The notes under the pieces were generated by a model. The model made no database searches. It was not told where the DNA came from and worked only from the letters and a program-made list of their open reading frames with translations. A program made the position numbers and the translations under genes. From contig DAOVGF010000063.1 of the NCBI GenBank assembly GCA_030672545.1, positions 1 to 10,274 on the forward strand: 10,274 nt of DNA. Reading direction: 5' to 3'. Below, piece after piece: positions 1-8,198 of the stretch (positions are counted from its first letter, which is position 1; each line of letters opens with the position of its first letter). The stretch comes from Candidatus Aerophobota bacterium. Its GTDB lineage: Bacteria; Aerophobota; Aerophobia; Aerophobales; Aerophobaceae.

Positions 1-1653
1 GACATCGACCGAGGCAGTTACTTCCTGGTTCTTTCGCAGACTACCTCGCTGAACCTTAACCTGATGAACGATTACCTCTTTCTTCCGTTGGACATCCACT
101 ACTTCAGCTTCTGCCTCTGAGCTAAGAATTTTTCCCCGATCAGCCACCTGACCCCCTCCTTCCGGATAAAAGGGAGTAGAGGAAAGAATTATCGTAGCTT
201 CTTCACCTTTTTGGGTAGTCTCCCGGAGTTGACCATTTTTGATAATGGCTAAAATGTATGTTGACAGCTCCAATTTCTCATAACCTTTAAACTCCGTGGG
301 ATGATCATTCTTCAAAATGGATTCAATCACTTTATTTAGACTGTCCTCATCCAAGCTTATGGGCGTCACAGGGATATTTCTACTTCTTTCTTTTTGTTGG
401 CCTAAGAGAGTAGCAAACTCTTTCTCATCCACGGTTAATCCTTCTTCCTCCGCTACTTCTTCAATCAAGTCCAGAGGAACCCCATAGGTATCATAAAGCT
501 GAAAAACTCTCCTGGAAGGAATAACTCTTAGACCTTTATTTCTGATCTCTTCAACTGATTCTTCCAGAAGCCTCATTCCTCGCCATAAGGTAGCTTGAAA
601 GGAAGACTCTTCGGTGTGAATAATCCGAGAGATACGTTCGATAACTTCTTTTTTCCTGATTTGAGGATAAGTTTTCCCCATTACCTCAGAGACCACGGAA
701 ACACCTCGATATAAAAAAGGCTCATTTAGACCTAACTTTCGCCCATAACGGACGGCTCTCCGTAAAACCCGTCGCACCACGTATCCCCGGCCCGTATTGG
801 AAGGCATAACTCCTTCCTCGATCAAGAAGACCAGTCCTCGTAGATGATCAGAAATTACCCGGAAGGATTTTTGGTCTTCTTTCTGGCCGGAAACATCGCT
901 CAGCCAGGAGATAATAGGAAGAAAAAGATCGGTCTGGTAATCGTCCCGGACTCCTTGTAGGACACTGGCTACCCTTTCCAACCCCATACCTGTATCTACA
1001 TTTTGGGCCGGTAAGGAAGAAAGTCTTCCGGAAGAATCCCGATTGAATTGCATGAAAACCAGGTTCCATATCTCTACCCAGCGGGCGCATCCACAACCAG
1101 GCTCACAGTTAGCTTTTCCACAGGAAAAGTGTGAACCTCGGTCAAAAAATATCTCTGTATCCGGTCCACAGGGCCCGACTTCGGCGGCCGACCAAAAGTT
1201 ATCCTCTTCACCCTTTTTAAGAATTCGGGAGCTCGGTATTCCCAGTTTCTTCCAGATAGATGGAGTTTTATCATCATCCTTGAATACGGTTGTCCATATT
1301 TTTTCTCTTTTTAAGCCCAGCTCCTTTTCCACAAATTCCAAACTCCATTCACAGGCCTCTTCTTTGAAATAATCCCCGAAAGAAAAATTACCCAGCATTT
1401 CAAAAAAGGTGTGGTGATAGGGGGTTTGGCCTACTCTTTCTAAATCATTGGTACGAAAACAAAGTTGGCAGGTGGTAAGCCGGGAGGCGGGGGGTTCTTT
1501 TTCCCTCAAGAAAAAGGGCTTAAAAGGAATCATCCCGGCAATGGTAAAAAGAAGTTCTGGATCATCTACAGAAAGAGGAGCCGAGGGTTGTACCAAGTGT
1601 CCCCTTCTCTCAAAGAATTTTAAGAATCTTTCCCGAATTTCATCTACCTTCAT
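1..1653 (-). CDS. alaS: Alanine--tRNA ligase (AlaRS), 3' end beyond window
   Basis: This enzyme charges tRNA-Ala with alanine in the cytoplasm and edits mischarged Ser/Gly. The first 551 codons are present; the reading frame is open to the left edge. The N-terminal class II catalytic core is clear: the AGMIPFKPFF segment at about residues 39-48, motif 2 with FRTND (66-70) and HHTFFEMLGNFSFGDYF (80-96), GPCGPD (160-165), EIWNLVFMQFNR (194-205) and DTGMGLER (220-227). The tRNA-recognition helical region follows (GVMPSNTGRGYVVRR). The editing domain starts around residues 493-505 with FYPEGGGQVADRG; its HxxxH zinc site and the C-Ala domain lie outside the window. The ATG at 1651-1653 is preceded by GGAG 9 bp upstream and lies 25 bp after the priA stop, so it is probably co-transcribed with priA. 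Identification is secure. Confidence 0.97.
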   Translation of the reverse strand, partial: MKVDEIRERFLKFFERRGHLVQPSAPLSVDDPELLFTIAGMIPFKPFFLREKEPPASRLTTCQLCFRTNDLERVGQTPYHHTFFEMLGNFSFGDYFKEEACEWSLEFVEKELGLKREKIWTTVFKDDDKTPSIWKKLGIPSSRILKKGEEDNFWSAAEVGPCGPDTEIFFDRGSHFSCGKANCEPGCGCARWVEIWNLVFMQFNRDSSGRLSSLPAQNVDTGMGLERVASVLQGVRDDYQTDLFLPIISWLSDVSGQKEDQKSFRVISDHLRGLVFLIEEGVMPSNTGRGYVVRRVLRRAVRYGRKLGLNEPFLYRGVSVVSEVMGKTYPQIRKKEVIERISRIIHTEESSFQATLWRGMRLLEESVEEIRNKGLRVIPSRRVFQLYDTYGVPLDLIEEVAEEEGLTVDEKEFATLLGQQKERSRNIPVTPISLDEDSLNKVIESILKNDHPTEFKGYEKLELSTYILAIIKNGQLRETTQKGEEATIILSSTPFYPEGGGQVADRGKILSSEAEAEVVDVQRKKEVIVHQVKVQRGSLRKNQEVTASVDV

Positions 1654-1678
1654 CTTTCTTATCTCCAAAGTAAATATT

Positions 1679-3580
1679 TTACAGCATGTTTAGAGGATCC
1701 ACATCTATGGTGACTCTAAGATTAGAGAGAGAACTCAGGAGAGAGCCAATTCTTTGCCTTAAAATTTTGTTTTCCCTAAGGGGATCTTTTATTTTCAACA
1801 TAAGTTGAGAGCGATATTTCCCTCTTAATTTGGGAAATGGACAGGGGGAAGGACCCAGAAATTCTGTTTTAATTTCTCTCAGACGTCTTTCCATTTCCTC
1901 ACCTACCTGGTTAACTTTCTCTCTGTCCTTACCCTCCCATAAAATTCTCTCCCAATGAATGAACGGTGGATAATTTAGTTCTCTCCTTATCTGAGTTTCC
2001 TGCAAATAGAACTGCTCCTGCTTTTCTCCCAGTCCTCGCAAAACATAATGAGTAGGATTGAAAGTTTGTATTATCAGTTCGCTTTCTTTATTCATTCCTC
2101 GACATATTCGGATAAGAAGTTGAAAAGCTCTCTCGGTAGCCCGAAAATCAGGTAGATTTAAGAGAGAATCCATTAGAACAACCCCGGTCAAGCTAATCCA
2201 GGACAAAATTTCTTCTTTTATTACCAACCGGGTGCCTATTAGTATATTAATTTCTTTTCGGCGTAGTTTTTCCACCCATCGGGAAATAGGGAAGATCTCT
2301 TTATCCGAATCTATTCGCTGAATCACTGTGCCGGGAAACTGACGATGTACTTCTCTCTCCAATCGCTGAGTCCCCGTACCCATTGGACTAAGCCATCTTC
2401 CTCCACAGGCAGGACAATATTGAGGAACGTTTATCTGATAATTACAGTAATGACACCTGAGTAGATTTTTTAAGTGAAAAGTAAGTCCTATATTACAATT
2501 AGGACATCTAATCACCTCTCCACAATCCCGGCAAAGGAGAAATTTGGCATAGCCGCGGTGCTTTAGAAAAAGCAAAGGAACCTGATTTTTTTGCAAACAG
2601 GAGGAAATTTTCCTTTTGAGCAACTCGGAAAGCATTTGTCTTTTTTCTTGCCTTAAATCAATTAGGCTAATTCGAGGAGTTTTACTCTTTTTCCCCCCGA
2701 GGAGACCCCGCCATTGTCCCTGATCAATCTTAAACCAGGATTCCAGAGAGGGACTTTGGCTGGTCAGAATCACGGGAAAATCCTCAACTTCTCCTCGTTT
2801 AGTGACTATTTCCCGGGCGTTATAACGAGGAACCTCTTTTTGTTTGTAAGCCGGGTTCTCCTCGTCTTCCAATATAAGGAGTCCCAGAAAAGGAAAGGGA
2901 GTAAATACCAGAGAACGCGTTCCCACCGCCAGACCAACCTCACCCCATCTCATTTTTGACCATCTATCATAACGTTGCCGTCCGGAAAGTCTACTGTAAA
3001 AGGTTACCATCTCGCCGGAGTATTCTTTTTTGAGGATTTCTTCAAGAGAAAAAATCTGATTTACCTCTGGAACAATCCAGGCTACCTGTTTTCCCTGCTC
3101 TTGACAATCTTTAATTCTGTCCAGACAAAATCCGATGCTGCTTTTAGCATCGCTCTTTTTCAAAAAAAATATGGAGTGGTCCTCTTTATCTTTAGTTTTT
3201 TCTGATTTTCTCTTCTCGGAATAGAAGGAGAGCAAGGATTTGCTTCCTCCATTAACCAACTTTAAAGGATAGGGAAAAGGATAAAATGTATACAAAATCT
3301 GCCCCAGAGAACAAAAGTAGTAATCTTTTATCCAATAGGCTAGTTTTAAGAGAGTTTGACTAAAAACCGGAATCTCATCTATTACCTGGATAATTTCTCT
3401 GATATTCTTCTGGGGAAGTTTTCCTTTGGTTATCTCTATTACTACTCCCACTTTTTTTCTATTTCGGAAAGGTACCAGGACCCTCTGGCCAATTTCTATC
3501 TCTCCCTTAAATTCAGGAGAGACTTGGTAAGTGAAAAGTTGATCCAGAGGAAGATTCAGGGCAATTCTTATGTAACTCAC
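1679..3580 (-). CDS. priA: Primosomal protein N' (PriA) with eroded helicase motifs
   Basis: PriA normally recognises stalled forks and D-loops and reloads the replicative helicase. The encoded 633 aa begin MSYIRIALNLPLD, the usual start of the PriA 3'-DNA-binding domain. The GTG at 3578-3580 has AAGGAGG five bases upstream and is preferred over an in-frame GTG at 3616. All eight zinc-binding cysteines are present: C350/C353, C359/C362, C376/C379 and C389/C392. GTGTQRLE (401-408) and SLPDFRATERAFQLL-like sequence also match the family. The ATPase is degraded: the P-loop reads SDAKSS (about 143-148) instead of GSGKTE, the usual DEEH is DEEN (239-242), the GSATPSLES motif is SQSPSLES (274-281), GTQMxAKGHDF is GTRLVIKEEIL (from 449), and QVAGRAGR is replaced by RICRGMNK (491-498). 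The frame is intact and full length, so this is a maintained protein, probably without normal helicase activity. It sits between aspS and alaS. Confidence 0.93.
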   Translation of the reverse strand: MSYIRIALNLPLDQLFTYQVSPEFKGEIEIGQRVLVPFRNRKKVGVVIEITKGKLPQKNIREIIQVIDEIPVFSQTLLKLAYWIKDYYFCSLGQILYTFYPFPYPLKLVNGGSKSLLSFYSEKRKSEKTKDKEDHSIFFLKKSDAKSSIGFCLDRIKDCQEQGKQVAWIVPEVNQIFSLEEILKKEYSGEMVTFYSRLSGRQRYDRWSKMRWGEVGLAVGTRSLVFTPFPFLGLLILEDEENPAYKQKEVPRYNAREIVTKRGEVEDFPVILTSQSPSLESWFKIDQGQWRGLLGGKKSKTPRISLIDLRQEKRQMLSELLKRKISSCLQKNQVPLLFLKHRGYAKFLLCRDCGEVIRCPNCNIGLTFHLKNLLRCHYCNYQINVPQYCPACGGRWLSPMGTGTQRLEREVHRQFPGTVIQRIDSDKEIFPISRWVEKLRRKEINILIGTRLVIKEEILSWISLTGVVLMDSLLNLPDFRATERAFQLLIRICRGMNKESELIIQTFNPTHYVLRGLGEKQEQFYLQETQIRRELNYPPFIHWERILWEGKDREKVNQVGEEMERRLREIKTEFLGPSPCPFPKLRGKYRSQLMLKIKDPLRENKILRQRIGSLLSSLSNLRVTIDVDPLNML

Positions 3581-3660
3581 CCCGGCCTCCTTAATTTTTA
3601 GTTTTGTTTCTTTCACCTAAATGGATTAGCGCGGAGAAAAATGCTTGACTCTTCCGCTTT

Positions 3661-5439
3661 TCATATCGTGGGGGAGTTCTCGGCCTCAACCTGGATATGT
3701 AGTTCCTTAAGTTGATCTCTCGTCACCGAGGAAGGAGCTCTGGTTAGTAAGCATATAGCTCTCTGGGTCTTAGGAAAAGGGATGACTTCTCTAATTGAGG
3801 GCTCTCCCGCTAAAATCATTACCAATCGCGCCAAACCCAGAGCAATACCCCCATGAGGAGGAGCACCAAAAGAGAGGGCTTCCAGGAGAAAACCAAACTT
3901 ATCTCCGGCTTCCACCTCATCAATGCCCAAAAGCTCCAAAATATTCTCCTGAATTTTTCTTTGGTGAATCCTTATGCTGCCCCCACCTATTTCTTCTCCG
4001 TTCAGAACTATATCGTAAGCCCGAGCCCTTGCTTTAGTGGGTGCTTTCTTTAATTTGGGTAGATCCTCTTCTTTGGGCGAGGTAAAGGGATGGTGAAGGG
4101 GGGTTAGCCTGCCCTGGCTGTCAAATTCAAATAGAGGAAAATCAATTATCCAGACAGGTTGATATTTATCACGGGGTATGAGATTCAACTCCCGGGCCAG
4201 ATGTAATCTTAATTGTCCCAGGGCTGCCGCTACAATTTCTGATTTGTCAGCCACAAAAATTATTGCATCCCCCGGTTCAGCCTCCATTTGGGCAATCACC
4301 TCTTTTAAAATGTCCTGAGAGAAATAATTGATTAGAGGTGAGGCGATTTTTTCCCCTCTCAATAAAATCCAGCTTATTCCGCTTGCTCCATACAAAGTTA
4401 CCCAGGATTTCAGATCATCCAGTTTTTTTCGAGAAAATGAGCCGCCACCCGGAACTCTCAAGGCTTTGACCTGACCACCTTTAGCTAAAACGTCATTAAA
4501 AACCCGGAAGTTGCCCGAGGAAATCAAAGAAGAAAGGTCTATCAACTCCATACCAAATCTAAGATCAGGCTTATCTGTCCCGTATCGCCTCATAGCCTCC
4601 TGGTAAACCAGTTTGGGGAAAGGAGTGGGAAGAGAAATTCCCAGGATTTCCTGGAAAAGCCAAGAGAGCATTTCCTCTATCAGCTCAAATATATCTTCCT
4701 CCTGGATAAAAGAAAGTTCAATATCTACCTGGGTATGCTCTGGCTGTCTGTCCGCCCGCAGGTCTTCATCCCGGAAACAGCGGGCCATCTGAAAATAACG
4801 GTCCACTCCGGCTACCATGAGCACTTGTTTAAACAACTGAGGGGATTGAGGAAGAGCATAGAACTGGCCGGGATTAACCCGGGAGGGAACCAAGTAATCA
4901 CGAGCTCCTTCTGGAGTACTCCGGGTTAAAAAGGGAGTTTCTATCTCCATAAATCCTTTTCCGTCCAGAAAGTTCCGAATGGCTTTGGTCACCCGGTAAC
5001 GCAGGGAAAGATTTCTCTGCATCACGGGTCTCCGGAGATCTAAATAGCGATATCTCAATCTAACTTCCTCTCCTACCTCAATTTTGTCTTCTGGAGGAAA
5101 CGGAAGAGGTAGGCAAGGGTTAAGAATCTCCATCTCTTCAACCAGAACTTCAATCTCTCCGGTAGAGATTCCAGGATTAACTGATTCCGCAGGACGTAAG
5201 GAAACATGGCCTCTCAAGCTAATCACCCAACCATCTCTCAAAGAATGGGCTTGTCCATAAGGCTCTGGATTTTCCTGGGGATTGAAAACCAGTTGGACTA
5301 TTCCCCATTTGTCGGATAGATCGATAAAGATTAATCCCCCGTGGTCTCTTCTTTTTCTCACCCACCCAGCTAACACCACCGTCTTACCCGTATCCTCTTT
5401 AGTAAGGGAACCACAGAAATAAGTTCTTTTTAACCTCAA
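3661..5439 (-). CDS. aspS: Aspartate--tRNA ligase, bacterial type, probably non-discriminating (Asp/Asn)
   Basis: This class IIb synthetase attaches Asp to tRNA-Asp. The 592-aa length is normal. Domains in order: an OB-fold anticodon-binding domain (1-105, GWVRKRRDHGGLIFIDL at 25-41), the catalytic core (RYRYLDLRRP 129-138, STPEGARDYLVPSR 174-187, QSPQLFKQ 198-205, CFRDEDLRADRQPEHTQ 221-237), the bacterial GAD insertion (about 280-410), LHHPFTSP (448-455), and motif 3 near 529-543. His33 in RRDHGG aligns with the position that is His in non-discriminating enzymes such as Pseudomonas AspRS and Leu in E. coli AspRS. This suggests, by inference, that tRNA-Asn is also charged with Asp for amidation by GatCAB. 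Motif 3 reads GLARL, where GLDRL is usual (Ala537). The TTG start overlaps the hisS stop by 4 bp (TTGA), with AAAGGT about 6 bp upstream, which points to translational coupling. Confidence 0.97.
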   Translation of the reverse strand: MRLKRTYFCGSLTKEDTGKTVVLAGWVRKRRDHGGLIFIDLSDKWGIVQLVFNPQENPEPYGQAHSLRDGWVISLRGHVSLRPAESVNPGISTGEIEVLVEEMEILNPCLPLPFPPEDKIEVGEEVRLRYRYLDLRRPVMQRNLSLRYRVTKAIRNFLDGKGFMEIETPFLTRSTPEGARDYLVPSRVNPGQFYALPQSPQLFKQVLMVAGVDRYFQMARCFRDEDLRADRQPEHTQVDIELSFIQEEDIFELIEEMLSWLFQEILGISLPTPFPKLVYQEAMRRYGTDKPDLRFGMELIDLSSLISSGNFRVFNDVLAKGGQVKALRVPGGGSFSRKKLDDLKSWVTLYGASGISWILLRGEKIASPLINYFSQDILKEVIAQMEAEPGDAIIFVADKSEIVAAALGQLRLHLARELNLIPRDKYQPVWIIDFPLFEFDSQGRLTPLHHPFTSPKEEDLPKLKKAPTKARARAYDIVLNGEEIGGGSIRIHQRKIQENILELLGIDEVEAGDKFGFLLEALSFGAPPHGGIALGLARLVMILAGEPSIREVIPFPKTQRAICLLTRAPSSVTRDQLKELHIQVEAENSPTI

Positions 5440-6710
5440 TTGTTTACCTTTTTTTCTTGCCCTAAGTCTCTCATAATTCGCTCCAGTTCACTCTCCGTCA
5501 CTCGTTTCTGTTCTCCCGAGTGCATATCCCGCAATATGTACTCACTCCGGCGAATTTCGTCCTCTCCTACTATCACCACCCAGGATGCCCCGGCTCTGTG
5601 GGCAGATTTTAATTGCCAGGATAAACCTTTAGAATATAAGTTCAGAGAGACTCTCATTCCCAAGGATCGGCCAAGGGTAACCAGGCGAATCCCTACTTTC
5701 TTGGCTTCCTCTCCCACTGTAGCTATATACAACAGCGGTTGAACTATCATCTGCCTCCCTAAGTCGGGATTATTTAGGGCAGCCAGTAGTCTTTCCACCC
5801 CCAGAGAAAAGCCAATAGCCGGGGTGGAAGGTCCCCCCAATTCTTCAACCAGATCATCGTATCGACCGCCTCCACAAATAGCGTCTTGCGCTCCCAGTTG
5901 AGTTGAAGTGATCTCAAAAATAGTTCGGGTATAGTAATCTAATCCTCTCACCAATTGATGATCCAGCATAAAAGGAATTTTCATGAAGGTAAGTCCCTCC
6001 TGTAGACGAGAAAATTTCTGCTGACAGTCTGGGCATAAGTAAGTAATGCTTTGAGGAGCTTTCTGGGTGACCTGGCGACATTGAGTTTTCTTACAATCAA
6101 GAATCCGCAGGAGATTAGTTTGATAACGTCCCTGGCAAACCGAGCACAAATATTGGACTTTGTTGGAAAAATACTGCTTCAGTTCCTCTACATAGCGCTT
6201 CCGACACTTCTGGCATCCCAGGTAGTTAAGACGAAGATCAAAACTCGCTATCCCTAACTTCTTTAAGAGTTGGAAGACCATTTCTATAATTTCTACATCC
6301 AGCCAGGGACTTTCTTGACCAATTACTTCAACTCCGATCTGTCGGAACTCTCGTAAACGATGAGCCTGAGGCCTTTCATATCGGAACATAGGGCCCATGT
6401 AATAAACCCGCCATTCTCCTCTTTTACTATTTAGTTTATGCTCCAGATAAGCTCTTACTATGGATGCGGTGGCTTCAGGACGTAAAGATAGGCTTCTTCC
6501 TCTCTTGTCTTTGAATGTATACATTTGTTTACCTACATCTGTTTCTTGGCCTACGGTCCGCAAAAATAACTCGGTTTTTTCAAAAATCGGGGTTCTTATT
6601 TCCTCAAATCCATAGAGCTGAAAAAGCTCTCCCGCTTGTTTTTCCACCCATTGATATAGGGGCGTTTTAAAAGGGAGGATGTCCTCCACGCCCCGAGGCG
6701 AGTAAATCAT
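5436..6710 (-). CDS. hisS: Histidine--tRNA ligase with a cysteine-rich insertion
   Basis: HisRS is a homodimeric class II synthetase that charges tRNA-His. At 424 aa it is of normal length. It shows motif 1 around TPIFEKTELF (40-49), motif 2 YYMGPMFRYERPQAHRLREF (103-122), the histidine-binding LVRGLDYYTRTIFE (253-266), GGGRYDDL (280-287), motif 3 GFSLGVERLL (300-309), and a C-terminal HGTP anticodon-binding domain (about 325-415). Between motif 2 and the His motif lies an insertion with eight cysteines in four pairs: C166/C169, C189/C192, C206/C211 and C226/C229. I recall a similar Cys-rich insertion in HisRS of several bacterial groups; it may bind zinc. The conserved RPEGTA is RPEATA here. 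The ATG starts 3 bp after the mltG stop, with GAGGG upstream, and the stop overlaps aspS. Confidence 0.97.
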   Translation of the reverse strand: MIYSPRGVEDILPFKTPLYQWVEKQAGELFQLYGFEEIRTPIFEKTELFLRTVGQETDVGKQMYTFKDKRGRSLSLRPEATASIVRAYLEHKLNSKRGEWRVYYMGPMFRYERPQAHRLREFRQIGVEVIGQESPWLDVEIIEMVFQLLKKLGIASFDLRLNYLGCQKCRKRYVEELKQYFSNKVQYLCSVCQGRYQTNLLRILDCKKTQCRQVTQKAPQSITYLCPDCQQKFSRLQEGLTFMKIPFMLDHQLVRGLDYYTRTIFEITSTQLGAQDAICGGGRYDDLVEELGGPSTPAIGFSLGVERLLAALNNPDLGRQMIVQPLLYIATVGEEAKKVGIRLVTLGRSLGMRVSLNLYSKGLSWQLKSAHRAGASWVVIVGEDEIRRSEYILRDMHSGEQKRVTESELERIMRDLGQEKKVNN

Positions 6711-6713
6711 TAT

Positions 6714-7748
6714 TTACCCTCTCTGATACTTTTCTATCGCCTTGAGGTGTTGTTTGTAGGTATTGCTGAACTGGTGGGTTCCATCTCCTCTGGCTACAAA
6801 ATACAGATAACCAACCTCGGCTGGATTCAAAACAGCGGCAATACTATCCTTTCCCGGGCTACAAATAGGACCGGGAGGAAGGCCATAGTGAAGATAAGTA
6901 TTATAAGAGGAGACAGTGTTTAATTCATTTTTCCTCAGAGGCACTCCGAAATTACCCAGGGCATATTTTACCGTGGGGCAGGCCCGCAGTTTCATACCCC
7001 TCCTTAAACGATTAAAAAAGACAGCAGCAATAACAGCTTTTTCGGAAGAGAATCTGGCCTCTTTTTCCACAATAGAAGCCAGAGTAATAATTTCTTGAAG
7101 AGAATAATCCCGGGAAAAACTACTTTTTTGATAAAGAGGAAGAACTACTTCTTCAAAACAAGAAAGAAATTTTCTGATTACTCGTTGAGGATCTTCGCCC
7201 CAGGTAAAATAATAAGTGTCCGGGTAGAGATATCCCTCCAAGGTGCTCTTCGGCAAGGAGAAGGACACCCCCTCCTGAAAAAATGCTGGATCTTCTACTA
7301 AGGATAAAAATTCATCTTTATCCAACATTAACTTTGTGTGAAGTATTTCGGCTACTTTCCACTTAGGTAGACCCTCCGGAAGAGTAACTTTAAAAAGCCT
7401 AACCTCCCCTCTTCTAATTTTTGATAGTACTCCTACCATACTGGGAGAGTCGAATTCATATACTCCCGCCTTTAAATCTTTTCCCCAGTTTAAAAGACGA
7501 CAAAGAAAAACAAACAAGAACTTACTTTTTATTATCCCCTGATCAGAAAGAATTTTAGCTATTTCCAGAGAATCTACTCCCTGAGGAATGTTGACCGTTA
7601 CTCTCTTAACACCAGAGACGGGAAAAAAAAGATAAAATACAAATAAGGCTACCATCAAAAAAATTCCTATCCTAACAACTTCTTTCCATTTCCACCTCCC
7701 CGAACCATTCATTATTGCATTCTCTTGCTCGGTCGCTATGGGAGACAT
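6714..7748 (-). CDS. mltG: Endolytic murein transglycosylase MltG (YceG-like)
   Basis: MltG cleaves nascent glycan strands in the membrane-proximal peptidoglycan and so sets strand length. The 344-aa protein has a short basic N-terminus, one membrane anchor (about residues 24-45, VVRIGIFLMVALFVFYLFF), a LysM-like region (about 48-115), and the YceG catalytic domain. ASIVEKEAR (224-232) carries the expected catalytic glutamate, E228, equivalent to E218 in E. coli. ACPTVKYALG (256-265), SSYNTYLHYGLPPGPICSPG (280-299), ALNP-like AVLNPAE (305-311) and YLYFVARGDGTHQFS (314-328) are standard family signatures. The start is less certain: the ATG at 7746-7748 has no strong Shine-Dalgarno, and an in-frame ATG 12 codons later (7710-7712) also precedes the membrane segment. 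It lies 6 bp after ruvX and 3 bp before hisS, so it is part of the same unit. Confidence 0.95.
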   Translation of the reverse strand: MSPIATEQENAIMNGSGRWKWKEVVRIGIFLMVALFVFYLFFPVSGVKRVTVNIPQGVDSLEIAKILSDQGIIKSKFLFVFLCRLLNWGKDLKAGVYEFDSPSMVGVLSKIRRGEVRLFKVTLPEGLPKWKVAEILHTKLMLDKDEFLSLVEDPAFFQEGVSFSLPKSTLEGYLYPDTYYFTWGEDPQRVIRKFLSCFEEVVLPLYQKSSFSRDYSLQEIITLASIVEKEARFSSEKAVIAAVFFNRLRRGMKLRACPTVKYALGNFGVPLRKNELNTVSSYNTYLHYGLPPGPICSPGKDSIAAVLNPAEVGYLYFVARGDGTHQFSNTYKQHLKAIEKYQRG

Positions 7749-7754
7749 TTTTCA

Positions 7755-8180
7755 TCAGTGATGTTGCCTCTCACTATCCAGATAATTCTGGAGAATAATG
7801 ATAGCGGCCACTTTATCTCTTAACTTCTTTCGTTGAGAAAAACAAACTCTTCCTTCCTTTAATACCCTCTCGGCCGAGACCGATGAAAATCTCTCATCAA
7901 AAGGAACAACGGAGACATTTATCCGAGACTGAAGGTTATTAATAAAGAGACGAACTTTTTGAGCTTGTTTCCCTTCCTCTCCCGCATTATTTTTCGGTAA
8001 ACCAACAACAATCTTTCCAATTTTATATTGCTTTACTAATTCTTCAAGGTATTCAAAACAGATAGACAGAGAAAACTCTTTTCCTCGAATTGTCTTAATC
8101 CCGCGGGCAATAGTGTTAGAAGGATCACTGATAGCTATTCCCAGACTTTTGTCTCCTACATCCAGACCTATTATGGGCAT
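7755..8180 (-). CDS. ruvX: RuvX/YqgF family RNase H-fold nuclease
   Basis: RuvX (YqgF) is a small RNase H-fold nuclease, linked in E. coli to 16S rRNA 5'-end processing and described elsewhere as a Holliday junction resolvase. The 141-aa length is typical. Motifs are complete: GLDVGDKSLGIAISD with Asp7, VVGLPKNNAGEEG (58-70), DERFSSVSAERVL (95-107, usually DERLTT), and the final KLRDKVAAIIILQNYLD (119-135) with Asp122. These acidic residues form the predicted metal site. The ATG at 8178-8180 follows the upstream stop by 18 bp, and an AGGGGA site lies about 10 bp before it. In many bacteria ruvX neighbours alaS or mltG; here mltG follows directly and alaS ends the same unit. Confidence 0.95.
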   Translation of the reverse strand: MPIIGLDVGDKSLGIAISDPSNTIARGIKTIRGKEFSLSICFEYLEELVKQYKIGKIVVGLPKNNAGEEGKQAQKVRLFINNLQSRINVSVVPFDERFSSVSAERVLKEGRVCFSQRKKLRDKVAAIIILQNYLDSERQHH

Positions 8181-8198
8181 TACTTCATTTCCCCTACC

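Noticed and set aside
848..1372. Overlapping ORFs on both strands inside alaS
   Set aside because: They are out of frame with a secure alaS reading that contains all class II motifs, so they are shadow frames.
3581..3616. Upstream in-frame GTG start for priA
   Set aside because: The 12 extra codons include the AAGGAGG site that serves the GTG at 3580, and PriA proteins begin at the SYIRIAL-like segment.
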